From positions 53,403 to 117,402 of the forward strand of contig DXAL01000030.1 of NCBI GenBank assembly GCA_019117125.1: a stretch of 64,000 nt of DNA. The letters run 5' to 3'. Shown here piece after piece: positions 1 to 8,914 of this stretch. Every line of letters starts with the position of its first letter. Positions within the stretch are counted from its first letter, which is position 1. Position numbers and translations under genes: made by a program. The stretch comes from Candidatus Mediterraneibacter merdipullorum. Its GTDB lineage: Bacteria > Bacillota > Clostridia > Lachnospirales > Lachnospiraceae. The notes under the pieces were generated by a model, which was not told the DNA's origin, did not search any database, and was given only the letters and a program-made list of their open reading frames with translations.

Positions 1-956
1 ACCGCCAGACCGATGATCCAGGACATGGACACATTGGTCTGGAATACCTGGATCACTCCGCCGATGGCCAGGATCGGCGCATAGAGCACGATCCGCAGGA
101 GCATCACGATGATCAGCTGGATCTGCTGGATGTCGTTGGTACTCCGTGTGATCAGGGACGCTGTAGAAAAATGATCAAACTCATTGTTGGAAAATCCGAC
201 CACCTTGCGGAAGACCCTTCCTCTCAGATTCCGGCCCGTGGCGGCGCCCACCCGGGACGCCATGAATCCCACCAGGACGCTGGCCGCCATCCCGAGGAGC
301 GCAAGACCGGCCATCTTCCCGCCGGTCGTCACCAGATAACGTATCTGGAGTCCGTCCATATCGATTCCCAGATTCTTATAGGCGGACCCCACATAGCTCA
401 CCGCCGCCTGGTCGAGGATCGTATCCGGCAGCTCTCCCGTCATCTCCTCCATGCCGGAAATGAGTCCTGCCCGCTGTTCTTCCGGCATCATCTGAAGGAA
501 ATCGAATACGGTCATATCATCCGAGACCATGCCTTCCGGCAGCGCGGCCTTCAGCTGCTCTTCAATCTGCGCGGTCATCTCGCTTCCGGACTCGAATCCG
601 GCGGTCAGCATCATCGGGCCCGCCAGCACATCCCGGAGTTCTGTCATGTCCTCATCGGTCATGCCCGCTTTCATCACATAAGCCGGCACATCATAGGTAT
701 TGTCATCTTCCGTATAACTGTCAAGAACGGTCTGTTGTTCATCCGACGGGACAAACAGAAGCAGCCGGTCCATCTCTTCCACGGAGATCTGTTCCGGCAC
801 CTGGTCCTCCACACCGCCCTGCTGGATGCCCACGTTGACGATGTCCGACGTGTAGGCCGGCAGCGACAGATCACAGTACGCCTGGATAAACAGCACGGTG
901 ATGATCAGAAGGAGCGCCTTCCAGTGCTCCGCCGCATACTTAAATAAATTCTTCAT
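1..956 (-). CDS. ABC transporter permease/ATP-binding protein (multidrug exporter type), truncated at the window edge
   Basis: Reverse-strand reading from ATG at 956: MKNLFKYAAEHWKALLLIITVLFIQAYCDLSLPAYTSDIVNVGIQQGG...; later RVFRKVVGFSNNEFDHFSTASLITRSTNDIQQIQ, typical of an ABC exporter TMD. Open to the window start. Confidence 0.85.
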   Translation of the reverse strand, partial: MKNLFKYAAEHWKALLLIITVLFIQAYCDLSLPAYTSDIVNVGIQQGGVEDQVPEQISVEEMDRLLLFVPSDEQQTVLDSYTEDDNTYDVPAYVMKAGMTDEDMTELRDVLAGPMMLTAGFESGSEMTAQIEEQLKAALPEGMVSDDMTVFDFLQMMPEEQRAGLISGMEEMTGELPDTILDQAAVSYVGSAYKNLGIDMDGLQIRYLVTTGGKMAGLALLGMAASVLVGFMASRVGAATGRNLRGRVFRKVVGFSNNEFDHFSTASLITRSTNDIQQIQLIIVMLLRIVLYAPILAIGGVIQVFQTNVSMSWIIGLA

Positions 957-990
957 GGCAAGTCTTTCCTCTCTGTAAATCTATTTTAAT

Positions 991-1425
991 CTATTTCCGG
1001 TCCAGATTATCACTGATCTGAAGGAGCAGCCGCTTCAGGAGCTCGACCTCCTCCCCGGTCATATTACAGAACATCAGCTCTTCCATCTGATGCGCCACCG
1101 TCCAGACGCTCTGGATGCAGGATTTCCCTTTCTCCGTCAGGGACAGGCGCATCACCCGCTGATCCTTTGGATCCGGATGGCGGGTCAGATATCCGTCCCG
1201 CTCCATCTTCTGGATCGAAGCGGTGATGGAAGGCGGCGTCACATTGAGCCTTGCCGCCAGTTCCTTCTGGGACATGGAATCACTCTGATGCAGGGTAAAA
1301 AGAACGCCCGCCTGACTTTTATTCAGGTCAAACTCCTGATACATTTCCTGCGCCCGGTTCATCATCTTGTGCATGACGATCCCCATCATCCCGATCGCGG
1401 GTATCTCATCACGGCAGTGATTCAT
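991..1425 (-). CDS. MarR family transcriptional regulator
   Basis: 144 aa; winged-helix pattern QKELAARLNVTPPSITASIQKMERDGYLTRHPDPKDQRVMRLSLTEKG. Confidence 0.92.
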   Translation of the reverse strand: MNHCRDEIPAIGMMGIVMHKMMNRAQEMYQEFDLNKSQAGVLFTLHQSDSMSQKELAARLNVTPPSITASIQKMERDGYLTRHPDPKDQRVMRLSLTEKGKSCIQSVWTVAHQMEELMFCNMTGEEVELLKRLLLQISDNLDRK

Positions 1426-1453
1426 GGCAGTTCCTCCTTATAATCCATATTAA

Positions 1454-1482
1454 TTAGTTAACAAACTAAACGACAGTTTAGT
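1454..1482. promoter_or_regulatory. Candidate MarR operator: overlapping palindromes TTAGTT-AACA-AACTAA and ACTAAAC-GACA-GTTTAGT
   Basis: Two perfect inverted repeats ~30-57 bp upstream of the marR start codon. Confidence 0.6.
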
Positions 1483-1557
1483 ACTGTTCCACAAATCTGT
1501 CAACGGATTACAGGGCGATTTCACATTTATACTTTTTTCACAAAATCCAGGATAACT

Positions 1558-1593
1558 AAAAAGAGCTGACACACTGATTTCGTGTGCCGGCTC
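1558..1593 (-). terminator. Rho-independent terminator of the downstream DUF4143 gene
   Basis: Minus strand GAGCCGGCACACGAAATCAGTGTGTCAGCTCTTTTT: hairpin plus T-tract just after the stop of the 1616..2830 gene. Confidence 0.7.
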
Positions 1594-1615
1594 CCTTCGC
1601 CTGACAGTCCTGCCG

Positions 1616-2830
1616 CTATATTTCGTGTTTATCCAACAGGAAATCAATAATATTGTAATGAATTATGCCGTTTCTGCTCATATCTACGATATCGCTGCTG
1701 ATTACATATTTAGGATAATTATCGTCAATATTCTCCAGATTTCCGAATTCTCTGGCGATACAGTCTTCTGTAAGGACATATGCGACCTGAATATACAGTT
1801 TCTTCTGTCCTTTGTAACATACAAAGTCAATTTCCTGCGAACCCAGCTTTCCCACCTTCACGTCGTATCCCCGGCTCAGCATCTCCAGATACACTACATT
1901 TTCAAACAGCTTGCTGGAATCTGTCTGCTCACTCGCCTTATTTATATTGCGAAGTCCGATATCACCGGCATAATATTTCTCTGTTGAAGCCAGAATGCTT
2001 TTTCCTTTAATATCATATCTCTCCGCTTTTGAAAGGATCATTCCTTCCTGAAGCTTATCAATATAATTCAATAATGTTTCCACTGTAGTCGAAAGCCCGG
2101 CCGCCTTCAGCGTACGGCTGATAGAGCGTGCGGAAAACGGATTCCCGATATTGTCCAGAAGAAATTCCAGAAGTTTTCTCAGAAGATTTTCATTTCTGAT
2201 CGCATGCCTGGAAAGAATATCTTTCATTACAACTGAATCATATACATCCTCAAGATATGTGCGCACCGAATGTTCATCCGGCAGCAGCAGGCGCATCGGC
2301 AGACCGCCGTATTTCAGATAATCTGCAAAAAGCTGCTCTCTTCTGTACGGAATACTGTTTTTTTCGTAAAACTCCCGTATCTCTGACAGAACAAAAGGAT
2401 ACACATGAAAAGAAACATATCTTCCCGCCATATATGTTGCCAGTCCACCCGACAACAGTTTACTGTTTGACCCTGTGACGTAGATATCACAATCCAGATC
2501 GCTCCTGAACGAAGGGATGACTGAGTGCCATTCTTTCACATGCTGGATTTCATCAAAGAAGAGATAAACCCTTCCTCCTGCCTGTTCTGCACGCTCCATA
2601 ACATATTGATAAAAGGCATCCGCGTCTTCAAGTTTTTTAAAACGCCGCGACTCAAAGTTAATCTCTATGATATTTTTTTCCGGCACGCCCCGAGCCAGAA
2701 GAATGTCGCGAATCTGTGAAAGTAAAATGGTCTTTCCGCTCCTTCTGAGTCCGATCAGTACCTTGATCAGATCTTTGTCAATAAACGGACTTATCTGATC
2801 CAGATAGCGGTTTCGCTTTATCATCTCCAT
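1616..2830 (-). CDS. AAA_14 / DUF4143 family ATPase
   Basis: MEMIKRNRYLDQISPFIDKDLIKVLIGLRRSGKTILLSQIRD (Walker A GLRRSGKT), YLFFDEIQ (Walker B), C-terminal EIDFVCYKGQKKLYIQVAY. Start moved from the 3031 ORF start to MEMIKRN. Confidence 0.88.
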   Translation of the reverse strand: MEMIKRNRYLDQISPFIDKDLIKVLIGLRRSGKTILLSQIRDILLARGVPEKNIIEINFESRRFKKLEDADAFYQYVMERAEQAGGRVYLFFDEIQHVKEWHSVIPSFRSDLDCDIYVTGSNSKLLSGGLATYMAGRYVSFHVYPFVLSEIREFYEKNSIPYRREQLFADYLKYGGLPMRLLLPDEHSVRTYLEDVYDSVVMKDILSRHAIRNENLLRKLLEFLLDNIGNPFSARSISRTLKAAGLSTTVETLLNYIDKLQEGMILSKAERYDIKGKSILASTEKYYAGDIGLRNINKASEQTDSSKLFENVVYLEMLSRGYDVKVGKLGSQEIDFVCYKGQKKLYIQVAYVLTEDCIAREFGNLENIDDNYPKYVISSDIVDMSRNGIIHYNIIDFLLDKHEI

Positions 2831-2861
2831 ACATTTCACATCCTTTAATAATATTGTCTTT

Positions 2862-3037
2862 ATTATACCACGTGCGCAGGAAAGGAAGCGGCGCGCAGCG
2901 CCATTTACTTTCCAAGCCGTGGCTTGCCGGTATAATCTCCGCGCAGCGGAGCAGCCCGTGATCCGGGCTGGATTGCACGTATGTGCAATCATTATACCAC
3001 GTGCGTAGAGAAGGAAGCTCTGCGCAATCATTATACC
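2862..3037. repeat. Palindrome-rich element upstream of the DUF4143 gene
   Basis: CAAGCcgtgGCTTG, CAGCCCgtgatcCGGGCTG and GATTGCACgtatGTGCAATC in series; flanking near-direct repeats ATTATACCACGTGCG...GGAAGC at 2862 and 2991; GGTATAAT repeated. Confidence 0.6.
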
Positions 3038-3058
3038 TTACAATATTATTTTTTTCAA
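3030..3058 (-). promoter_or_regulatory. Sigma-A-type promoter TTGAAA-17-TATAAT
   Basis: Minus strand TTGAAA AAAATAATATTGTAAGG TATAAT. Confidence 0.6.
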
Positions 3059-3160
3059 CTTTTTGTCTGTTTATACCCGGACAATATTTGTAGGATTACA
3101 ATGCCAGACAATATTCTGATCTTCCAATTTTTGTCCGTTCTTATCCTGACATTTTACCTG

Positions 3161-5557
3161 TCACGCCAACCCGTGTTCTTCCAGCCACACCATCCATGTG
3201 TTCTTTCCTTCCCGCACTTTCCGGGCCCGCACAGTGAACTCTAGGATTGTAAGCCCCGTAAATACAAGGAACAGGATCAGCAGGAAAATGAGGCAGCCGC
3301 GGATGCTCTCCCCGCCGCTTATGGTGCTCCGGAACGCTTCCACCGTATAGGTAAACGGCACCCAGTCATGAAGATAAGGCACGAATGATCCGGATAGTTC
3401 ATACGGATAGGTTCCCACGGAACCGGCCAGCTGGATCACCATGAAGATCAGCATCAGGAAGCTGCCCACGCGCCCCAGCAGGCTGGTGAAGAAGTACATC
3501 ACCGACATGAATGCCATCGATGCCGCGCAGGCCACCAGAACCGTCTTTCCGGCCTCCACCGGCGTAAATCCGTCAAATACATGCAGCGCGCCGATCATGA
3601 CCACCGCCTGAAAAAGTGCCGTCAGGTAGAGCACAGACGCCTTGCTGACCCACCAGCGGAATCCGGATTTCATCTGCCCGGCACAGCTGGTCAGCGGATA
3701 CATCAGGCTGAACGCGATGCAGCCGACCCACAGACCCACGGACATCATGTATGGCGCCATGGCATGGCCGTTATTGGCCACCTCGGTGATCTGCGCCTCT
3801 TCCGTATCCACCGGCGCGGCAAACATATCCGCCGCCTGATCCGATGTATTCGTCTCCCGGATCTGATCCGCGCCGTTTCCCAGTTCTTTTGAAAGCGTAT
3901 CCGCGCCTTCCGATACCTGGCCGATCCCGTCGCTCAGTTCACGGCTGCCCTCCGAAAGCTTTCCCGCGCTGCTGCTGATCTGGTCGGCTCCATCCGAAAG
4001 TTTCGCCGCGCCTTCCGTCAGCGCTTTACTGTTCGAGGTGAGCTGCCCGGCTCCGGAGACAAGCGCGTCCGTTCCGTCTTTTAGTTTTCCGCTTCCCTCT
4101 GCCAGTTCTCCCAGACCGCTGTCCAGAGCCGCAGCGCCTTTCCGGAGTGCCGATGTTCCCTCTTTCTGAAGCCGGTTCGCCCCTGAAGCGGCGGTGGAGA
4201 TGCCTCCGGTCAGCGCCGGCGCCTGTTCCGCCAACGCGGAAGTGCCGGCCTGAAGCTGCCCGATCCCGCTTTCAAGAGAATCCGCCCCCTCCTGCACGGC
4301 GGAAATCCCCTCCTGAAGCTCCGGGACTTTCGACGCCAGCTGTGCGCTCCCGGCTGCCGCATCATCGACGCCGTACGTATAGGCGGAGAGTCCTTCCGAA
4401 AATGCATCCGCCTGCTGCTGCACTGCCGCGATCTGCGCCTTTACTTCTTCCGGCACGCCTTCCGCCCCTGCAAGAGCCGACAGCGCCTGGCTGATCCCGG
4501 CGGCCCCGTCGCGCAGCGACTGGGACCTGGAAGCGGCGGCCTGAAGCCCGGAACTGACCGCATCTGCCCCGTCCTTCAGGCCGGACGCCCCGTCAGACAG
4601 GGATGCGATCCCGCCGGAGAGCTGAGCCGCGCCGTCACTCAATGAAGATGCACCGGCATTGAGTGCATCCGCCGCATCCGGAAGATTGGACGCCGCCGTA
4701 TTCAGTTCGGACAGTCCGGCATTGAGCGCCGTCATGTTGTCATCCACATCCGCCGCGCCGGACGCCAGATCCGAACCGCCTTTCTGCGCATCATTTACCC
4801 CGCTGTCCAGTGCGTTCACGCCGCTTTGCAGTTCTTCCGCCCCGGCTGCCGCGGCGCTGACGCCGTCCGTATACTGTCCCAGTCCCACTTCCAGTTCCCT
4901 GCTGCCGTCCGCGAATACAAGGGCGCTGTCCGCGAGCACCTGCAGATTGTCCGTGATCGTCTGACTGCCGTCGGCCAGCTGATCCGCCCCGTCTTTCAGT
5001 TCACCCGAACCGTCCGCCGCCTCCTGCATTCCGTCGCCCACCTCTGCAAGCTTGTCAAACAGAACTTCCGTATAGGTCTTCGTCACCTCTTCCCGCACCG
5101 AGCTTTCCAGTTCCTTCATAGCGGTCTCACTCATCTTGGACGCGATATAGTTCGTCCCCGGATTCGTTTCGTAGGCCAGCGTCATTTTCTCCGGATGCGC
5201 GTCCGTCAGCGATGCGGCATGGGCCGAGAAGTCCTCCGGGATAGTGATGACCATATAGTAGGTGCCATCCTTAAGCCCCTGCTGTGCCTCCGTCTCCGAC
5301 GGGAACCGGAAGTCCAGAGCATCATTGTCTTTCAACTCATCCATCAGATTTTTACCGATATCCAGCTCCTGATCCGCATAGGTGACCGGCACGTCATGGT
5401 TGATGACCGCCACCGGCAGCCTGTCGATATTCCCGTACGGATCCCACATGGAGCCGAGGAAAAGCGTGGTATAGATCGTCGGGATCGCGATGACCGCGGC
5501 GGTGACGATCAGAAGGATTTTATTTTTAAACAGTTTACGCCATTCCTGTTTCAGCAT
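3161..5557 (-). CDS. YhgE/Pip family membrane protein
   Basis: N-terminal MLKQEWRKLFKNKILLIVTAAVIAIPTIYTTLFLGSMWDPYGNIDRLPVAVINHD; long repetitive LxxGAxxLxxG middle; C-terminal TM block. Confidence 0.9.
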   Translation of the reverse strand: MLKQEWRKLFKNKILLIVTAAVIAIPTIYTTLFLGSMWDPYGNIDRLPVAVINHDVPVTYADQELDIGKNLMDELKDNDALDFRFPSETEAQQGLKDGTYYMVITIPEDFSAHAASLTDAHPEKMTLAYETNPGTNYIASKMSETAMKELESSVREEVTKTYTEVLFDKLAEVGDGMQEAADGSGELKDGADQLADGSQTITDNLQVLADSALVFADGSRELEVGLGQYTDGVSAAAAGAEELQSGVNALDSGVNDAQKGGSDLASGAADVDDNMTALNAGLSELNTAASNLPDAADALNAGASSLSDGAAQLSGGIASLSDGASGLKDGADAVSSGLQAAASRSQSLRDGAAGISQALSALAGAEGVPEEVKAQIAAVQQQADAFSEGLSAYTYGVDDAAAGSAQLASKVPELQEGISAVQEGADSLESGIGQLQAGTSALAEQAPALTGGISTAASGANRLQKEGTSALRKGAAALDSGLGELAEGSGKLKDGTDALVSGAGQLTSNSKALTEGAAKLSDGADQISSSAGKLSEGSRELSDGIGQVSEGADTLSKELGNGADQIRETNTSDQAADMFAAPVDTEEAQITEVANNGHAMAPYMMSVGLWVGCIAFSLMYPLTSCAGQMKSGFRWWVSKASVLYLTALFQAVVMIGALHVFDGFTPVEAGKTVLVACAASMAFMSVMYFFTSLLGRVGSFLMLIFMVIQLAGSVGTYPYELSGSFVPYLHDWVPFTYTVEAFRSTISGGESIRGCLIFLLILFLVFTGLTILEFTVRARKVREGKNTWMVWLEEHGLA

Positions 5558-5693
5558 TTGTCATATCTCCCTTCTATTTCACAACATTTATTCTATTAAT
5601 AGATATTGTGTTGATTTTCTTCACGTGATGAATTATAGTGAAACGAGAGAAAAGATACAACCATTAATGTCATACGGTTTTGTCTGTTAATGG

Positions 5694-5724
5694 ATAAATA
5701 AGCGACACAGTGTCCATTATTTAT
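5694..5724. promoter_or_regulatory. Candidate TetR operator (31-bp palindrome)
   Basis: ATAAATAAgcgACACaGTGTccaTTATTTAT, between divergent yhgE/pip-like and tetR-like genes. Confidence 0.6.
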
Positions 5725-5759
5725 TTTTATTTTAGAAATTAAAAAAGGAGAACTGTACC

Positions 5760-6353
5760 ATGGCAAAAAATATGGACCGGCGGGTCCGCAAGACAAGGGC
5801 CCAGCTCCGTCAGGGACTGGCTGAGCTTCTGAAAGAAAAAAGCATAAAGGAGATCACGGTTAAAGAACTGGTGGAAAAAGTGGATATCAACCGCTCCACC
5901 TTCTATCTGCACTATACGGATATCTATGACATGATGGAAAAGATCGAGAATGAGCTGACCGGGGAGATCGAGGACCTGATCCACACCCACCCGGTAAGCC
6001 CTTTCAATGAAGACAGCTTTCCCTTCATCGAGGATATTTTCTCCATCCTCGCAGAAAACCGGGACATCTGCGCCGCCCTGCTCGGGCCCAACGGCGACAT
6101 CTCCTTCCTGCACCGGATCGAAGCGCTCCTCTCCGAGCACAGCCTGAACGCACTGAAGCAGACATTTCCGGAGAAGATGGACGACCTGACATACTACTAT
6201 GCCTTCTGCCTCTCTGGCTGCATCGGTCTGGTCAAGACCTGGCTGTCGGAAGGATCTTCTGTCAGCCCACAGCACATGGCGGAACTTACATTTAAACTCA
6301 TCATGAATGCGCTGCGGGGATTTTATCCGGATTTATCGGCAGGATATTTCTGA
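5760..6353 (+). CDS. TetR/AcrR family transcriptional regulator
   Basis: 197 aa; TRAQLRQGLAELLKEKSIKEITVKELVEKVDINRSTFYLHYTDIYDM HTH. Confidence 0.9.
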   Translation: MAKNMDRRVRKTRAQLRQGLAELLKEKSIKEITVKELVEKVDINRSTFYLHYTDIYDMMEKIENELTGEIEDLIHTHPVSPFNEDSFPFIEDIFSILAENRDICAALLGPNGDISFLHRIEALLSEHSLNALKQTFPEKMDDLTYYYAFCLSGCIGLVKTWLSEGSSVSPQHMAELTFKLIMNALRGFYPDLSAGYF

Positions 6354-6416
6354 CATTTCCTATAAACATTCTGTCTCTGATTTCTGATCGCTCCTGCTAA
6401 CCGCCAGCTCAGACAC

Positions 6417-6443
6417 GAAAAAAGCCCGTAAAAACGGGCTTTT
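6417..6443 (-). terminator. Terminator downstream of tRNA-Glu
   Basis: AAAGCCCGTttttACGGGCTTTTTTCG on the minus strand. Confidence 0.75.
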
Positions 6444-6447
6444 CAAG

Positions 6448-6519
6448 TGACTCCGAGGGGAATCGAACCCCTGATTCCAGCGTGAGAGGCTAGCGTCTTG
6501 ACCGCTTGACCACGGAGCC
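6448..6519 (-). tRNA. tRNA-Glu (anticodon CTC)
   Basis: Minus strand GGCTCCGTGGTCAAGCGGTCAAGACGCTAGCCTCTCACGCTGGAATCAGGGGTTCGATTCCCCTCGGAGTCA; acceptor stem GGCTCCG/CGGAGTC; anticodon loop CTCTCAC. Confidence 0.93.
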
Positions 6520-6598
6520 ATATTCCTATTCGCTGCGGGATTTCTCTCACAGCGAATATTACTATATCATATACTTTCACACTATGCAAGACTTTTTT

Positions 6599-7531
6599 TC
6601 ATTTTTTCGCAAGTTCCTTTTCTGCCGAGAGCCCCGCCACAGTCTCCTGCCGCACCATGATGCGCAGCGCCTGCCTGCTGTTCCGCACGGTCACTTCCTC
6701 ATGACTGCCGCCGTACTCTCCGTCCAGCGTCCACGGGATGGTTTCCATGGATTCAAACCGCACGCAGCCGGATTTGAACGAATACATCCGTTCCGGATTA
6801 ATCTGGCGGAGCATGATGGCGCCGAGGAGGTCATTTAATTCAATGGGATTTCTCGGCGTCTTTATGAGCGTCACTTCAAATTCCCCGTCATCAAATACCA
6901 CATCCGGACCAATGATGCCTTTAAAGCCGCCCACAGACCTGGAATTTGTCACCATGCCGTAGATGAACTCGTCTTCAATCTCCTCCCCGTCGTGGCTGAC
7001 GCGGAGTTTATAGGAAGGGATATTGAATATCCGCTTTGCCCCCTCCAGCAGATATGCCAGATGCCCGAGGATATTTTTCATGCTCTGCTTCGTCTCATAG
7101 GACACGTCCGTAAATAGCCCGAACGCCGCGATATATATGAAGTAATCGTCATTGAACTTCCCCACGTCGCACGGAAACGGCACGCCGTTCACCGCCGTGT
7201 CCGCAGCCGCAAGGATATCTTTGGAAATCCCGAGGCTCGCGGCGAAGTCATTGGTCGTCCCGGCAGGGATGTACCCCAGCGGGGCGTCATAGGAGCGGAG
7301 CCGCATCCCGGTCACCACCTCATCCAGCGTTCCGTCCCCGCCGCTGCACACGATGAGGTCATAGCCGTCCGGACAGGCGGCTATCTTATCCATGCCGTCA
7401 TGATATTTCTGCGTCGGATATACCGTCACTTCGTATCCGCTCTTTGTAAAGATATCAAGGACATCCGAGAGCTTCGGTTTCAGAAGCCCGGTACCTGCGT
7501 TTGGGTTATAGATAAAAAGCATCTTTTTCAT
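6599..7531 (-). CDS. YegS/BmrU-like diacylglycerol/lipid kinase family protein
   Basis: MKKMLFIYNPNAGTGLLKPKL...VCSGGDGTLDEVVTGM...GYIPAGTTNDFAASLGI. Confidence 0.9.
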   Translation of the reverse strand: MKKMLFIYNPNAGTGLLKPKLSDVLDIFTKSGYEVTVYPTQKYHDGMDKIAACPDGYDLIVCSGGDGTLDEVVTGMRLRSYDAPLGYIPAGTTNDFAASLGISKDILAAADTAVNGVPFPCDVGKFNDDYFIYIAAFGLFTDVSYETKQSMKNILGHLAYLLEGAKRIFNIPSYKLRVSHDGEEIEDEFIYGMVTNSRSVGGFKGIIGPDVVFDDGEFEVTLIKTPRNPIELNDLLGAIMLRQINPERMYSFKSGCVRFESMETIPWTLDGEYGGSHEEVTVRNSRQALRIMVRQETVAGLSAEKELAKK

Positions 7532-7587
7532 TTCACCATTTCCTCCTTCCCGCTGCGTCAAAAAGGTCGCCGGAAGCGCTGTCAGAG

Positions 7588-7614
7588 CAAAAAAAGCTGC
7601 GCGCGCTGCGCAGC
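7588..7614 (-). terminator. Terminator downstream of the crh-like gene
   Basis: Minus strand AAGCTGCGCAGCGCGCGCAGCTTTTTTTTGC. Confidence 0.6.
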
Positions 7615-7693
7615 TTATGTACGTTTTCTATATTTTATGTAGGTTTTCTGTTTTTCATGGGCCGGATTAAAAAATCTTCCGGCAGGAATGTCT

Positions 7694-7954
7694 TTATTTT
7701 GCGCCTCTGGCAAAGAATGACCGGATTCCCTCCGCCGCCTTCTTCTCATCTTCGCCATCTGTGACTACTGTGATTTCTTCCCCTTCAGCAAGACTCAGGC
7801 TCATCATCCCCATGATGCTCTTTGCGTTGATGTTCTTACCGTCACTCTGGATGTAAACCTTGCTGGCGTACTGGCTCGCTTCCTGCACAAGCAGTGCGAT
7901 CGGTCTTCCGTCAAAGCCTTGTTCCGTCTTAACTACAACAGGTGTTTTAATCAT
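7694..7954 (-). CDS. HPr-family phosphocarrier-like protein, Crh-like (no His15)
   Basis: 86 aa; GFDGRPIALLVQ where HPr has G(I/L)HARPA; Ser46 region AKSIMGMMSLSL kept; directly downstream of whiA as in the B. subtilis crh locus. Confidence 0.85.
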   Translation of the reverse strand: MIKTPVVVKTEQGFDGRPIALLVQEASQYASKVYIQSDGKNINAKSIMGMMSLSLAEGEEITVVTDGEDEKKAAEGIRSFFARGAK

Positions 7955-8910
7955 AATAATCCTCCTTGCTCCTGCCTTACCCTGTCCGCCATCTCGCTCA
8001 GCCTGCGCAGTCTGTGATTGATTCCGGACTTGCCTACAGGGGGGTCAAGGGCTTCTCCCAGTTCTTTCAGCGTGGCTTCCGGATTTTCCAGACGCGCTGC
8101 GGCGGCTTCCACCAGATTGTCCGGCAGATGTTCAAATCCCACCGTATCCCTGAGATATGTAATGTCCTCAACCTGCTTTACCGCTGCCGAAACGGTCTTG
8201 TTGATATTGGCGGTCTCGCAGTTTACCTTTCTGTTCACGGAATTGCGCATCTCTTTCAGTATCCTGACATTTTCAAGCTCCATGAGAGAAACGTGCGCTT
8301 CCATCACATTCAGGATATCTACTATCTGAGAACCTTCCTTCAGATATACCACGTAAGACTTCTTGCGCCTGACCGTCTTGGCATCCAGGTCAAATCCGCA
8401 CATGACGCTCCGAATCTGCTCCGCCGCCTCCGGTGAGGAACATACGATTTCAAAGTGATATGCCTTCCTGGGGTCGCTCATCGAACCCGCCGCCTGGTAC
8501 GCTCCGCGGAGGAATGCCCTCCGGCAGCATGTCTGCTGAATAATGAGCGGGCTGAACGGATGCATCTCATCCACATCTGTCCTGTGCTCGCTGATGACCT
8601 TCACAGCCTGCAGGATGCGCAGCGCATCTTTGTGGCTCCTGACGGCGACTGCGTAGGACACGCTGTCCCGTCGGATATTTCTCCGGATAGAGATATCAGC
8701 TTTTATATTAAATGTTTTTTCTATCAATGTAAAGACTTTTCTTGCAACAAGGAAATTTTCCGAATGCATCCTGATGCTGTACCGGTCGAAGCTGTTTATC
8801 ACGACTGTCCCGCACATCCCGATAAATGCGCCCAGCTCCGCGATGCGGCAGTGCCTCGCCGGGCTTATGTTTGCCGCGAGCTCTTCCCTTACTTTTCCGG
8901 AAAAAGACAT
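7951..8910 (-). CDS. whiA: DNA-binding protein WhiA
   Basis: MSFSGKVREELAANISPARHCRIAELGAFI...; C-terminal ATLKELGEALDPPVGKSGINHRLRRL. Confidence 0.95.
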   Translation of the reverse strand: MSFSGKVREELAANISPARHCRIAELGAFIGMCGTVVINSFDRYSIRMHSENFLVARKVFTLIEKTFNIKADISIRRNIRRDSVSYAVAVRSHKDALRILQAVKVISEHRTDVDEMHPFSPLIIQQTCCRRAFLRGAYQAAGSMSDPRKAYHFEIVCSSPEAAEQIRSVMCGFDLDAKTVRRKKSYVVYLKEGSQIVDILNVMEAHVSLMELENVRILKEMRNSVNRKVNCETANINKTVSAAVKQVEDITYLRDTVGFEHLPDNLVEAAAARLENPEATLKELGEALDPPVGKSGINHRLRRLSEMADRVRQEQGGLL

Positions 8911-8914
8911 ACCA

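Noticed and set aside
3161-5557. Highly repetitive Gly/Ala/Ser/Leu middle of the YhgE protein as a novel repeat
   Set aside because: This heptad-like repetitive region is a normal feature of YhgE/Pip proteins.
6448-6519. tRNA-Glu as an integration site for a mobile element
   Set aside because: No integrase and no duplicated tRNA 3' end nearby within the window.
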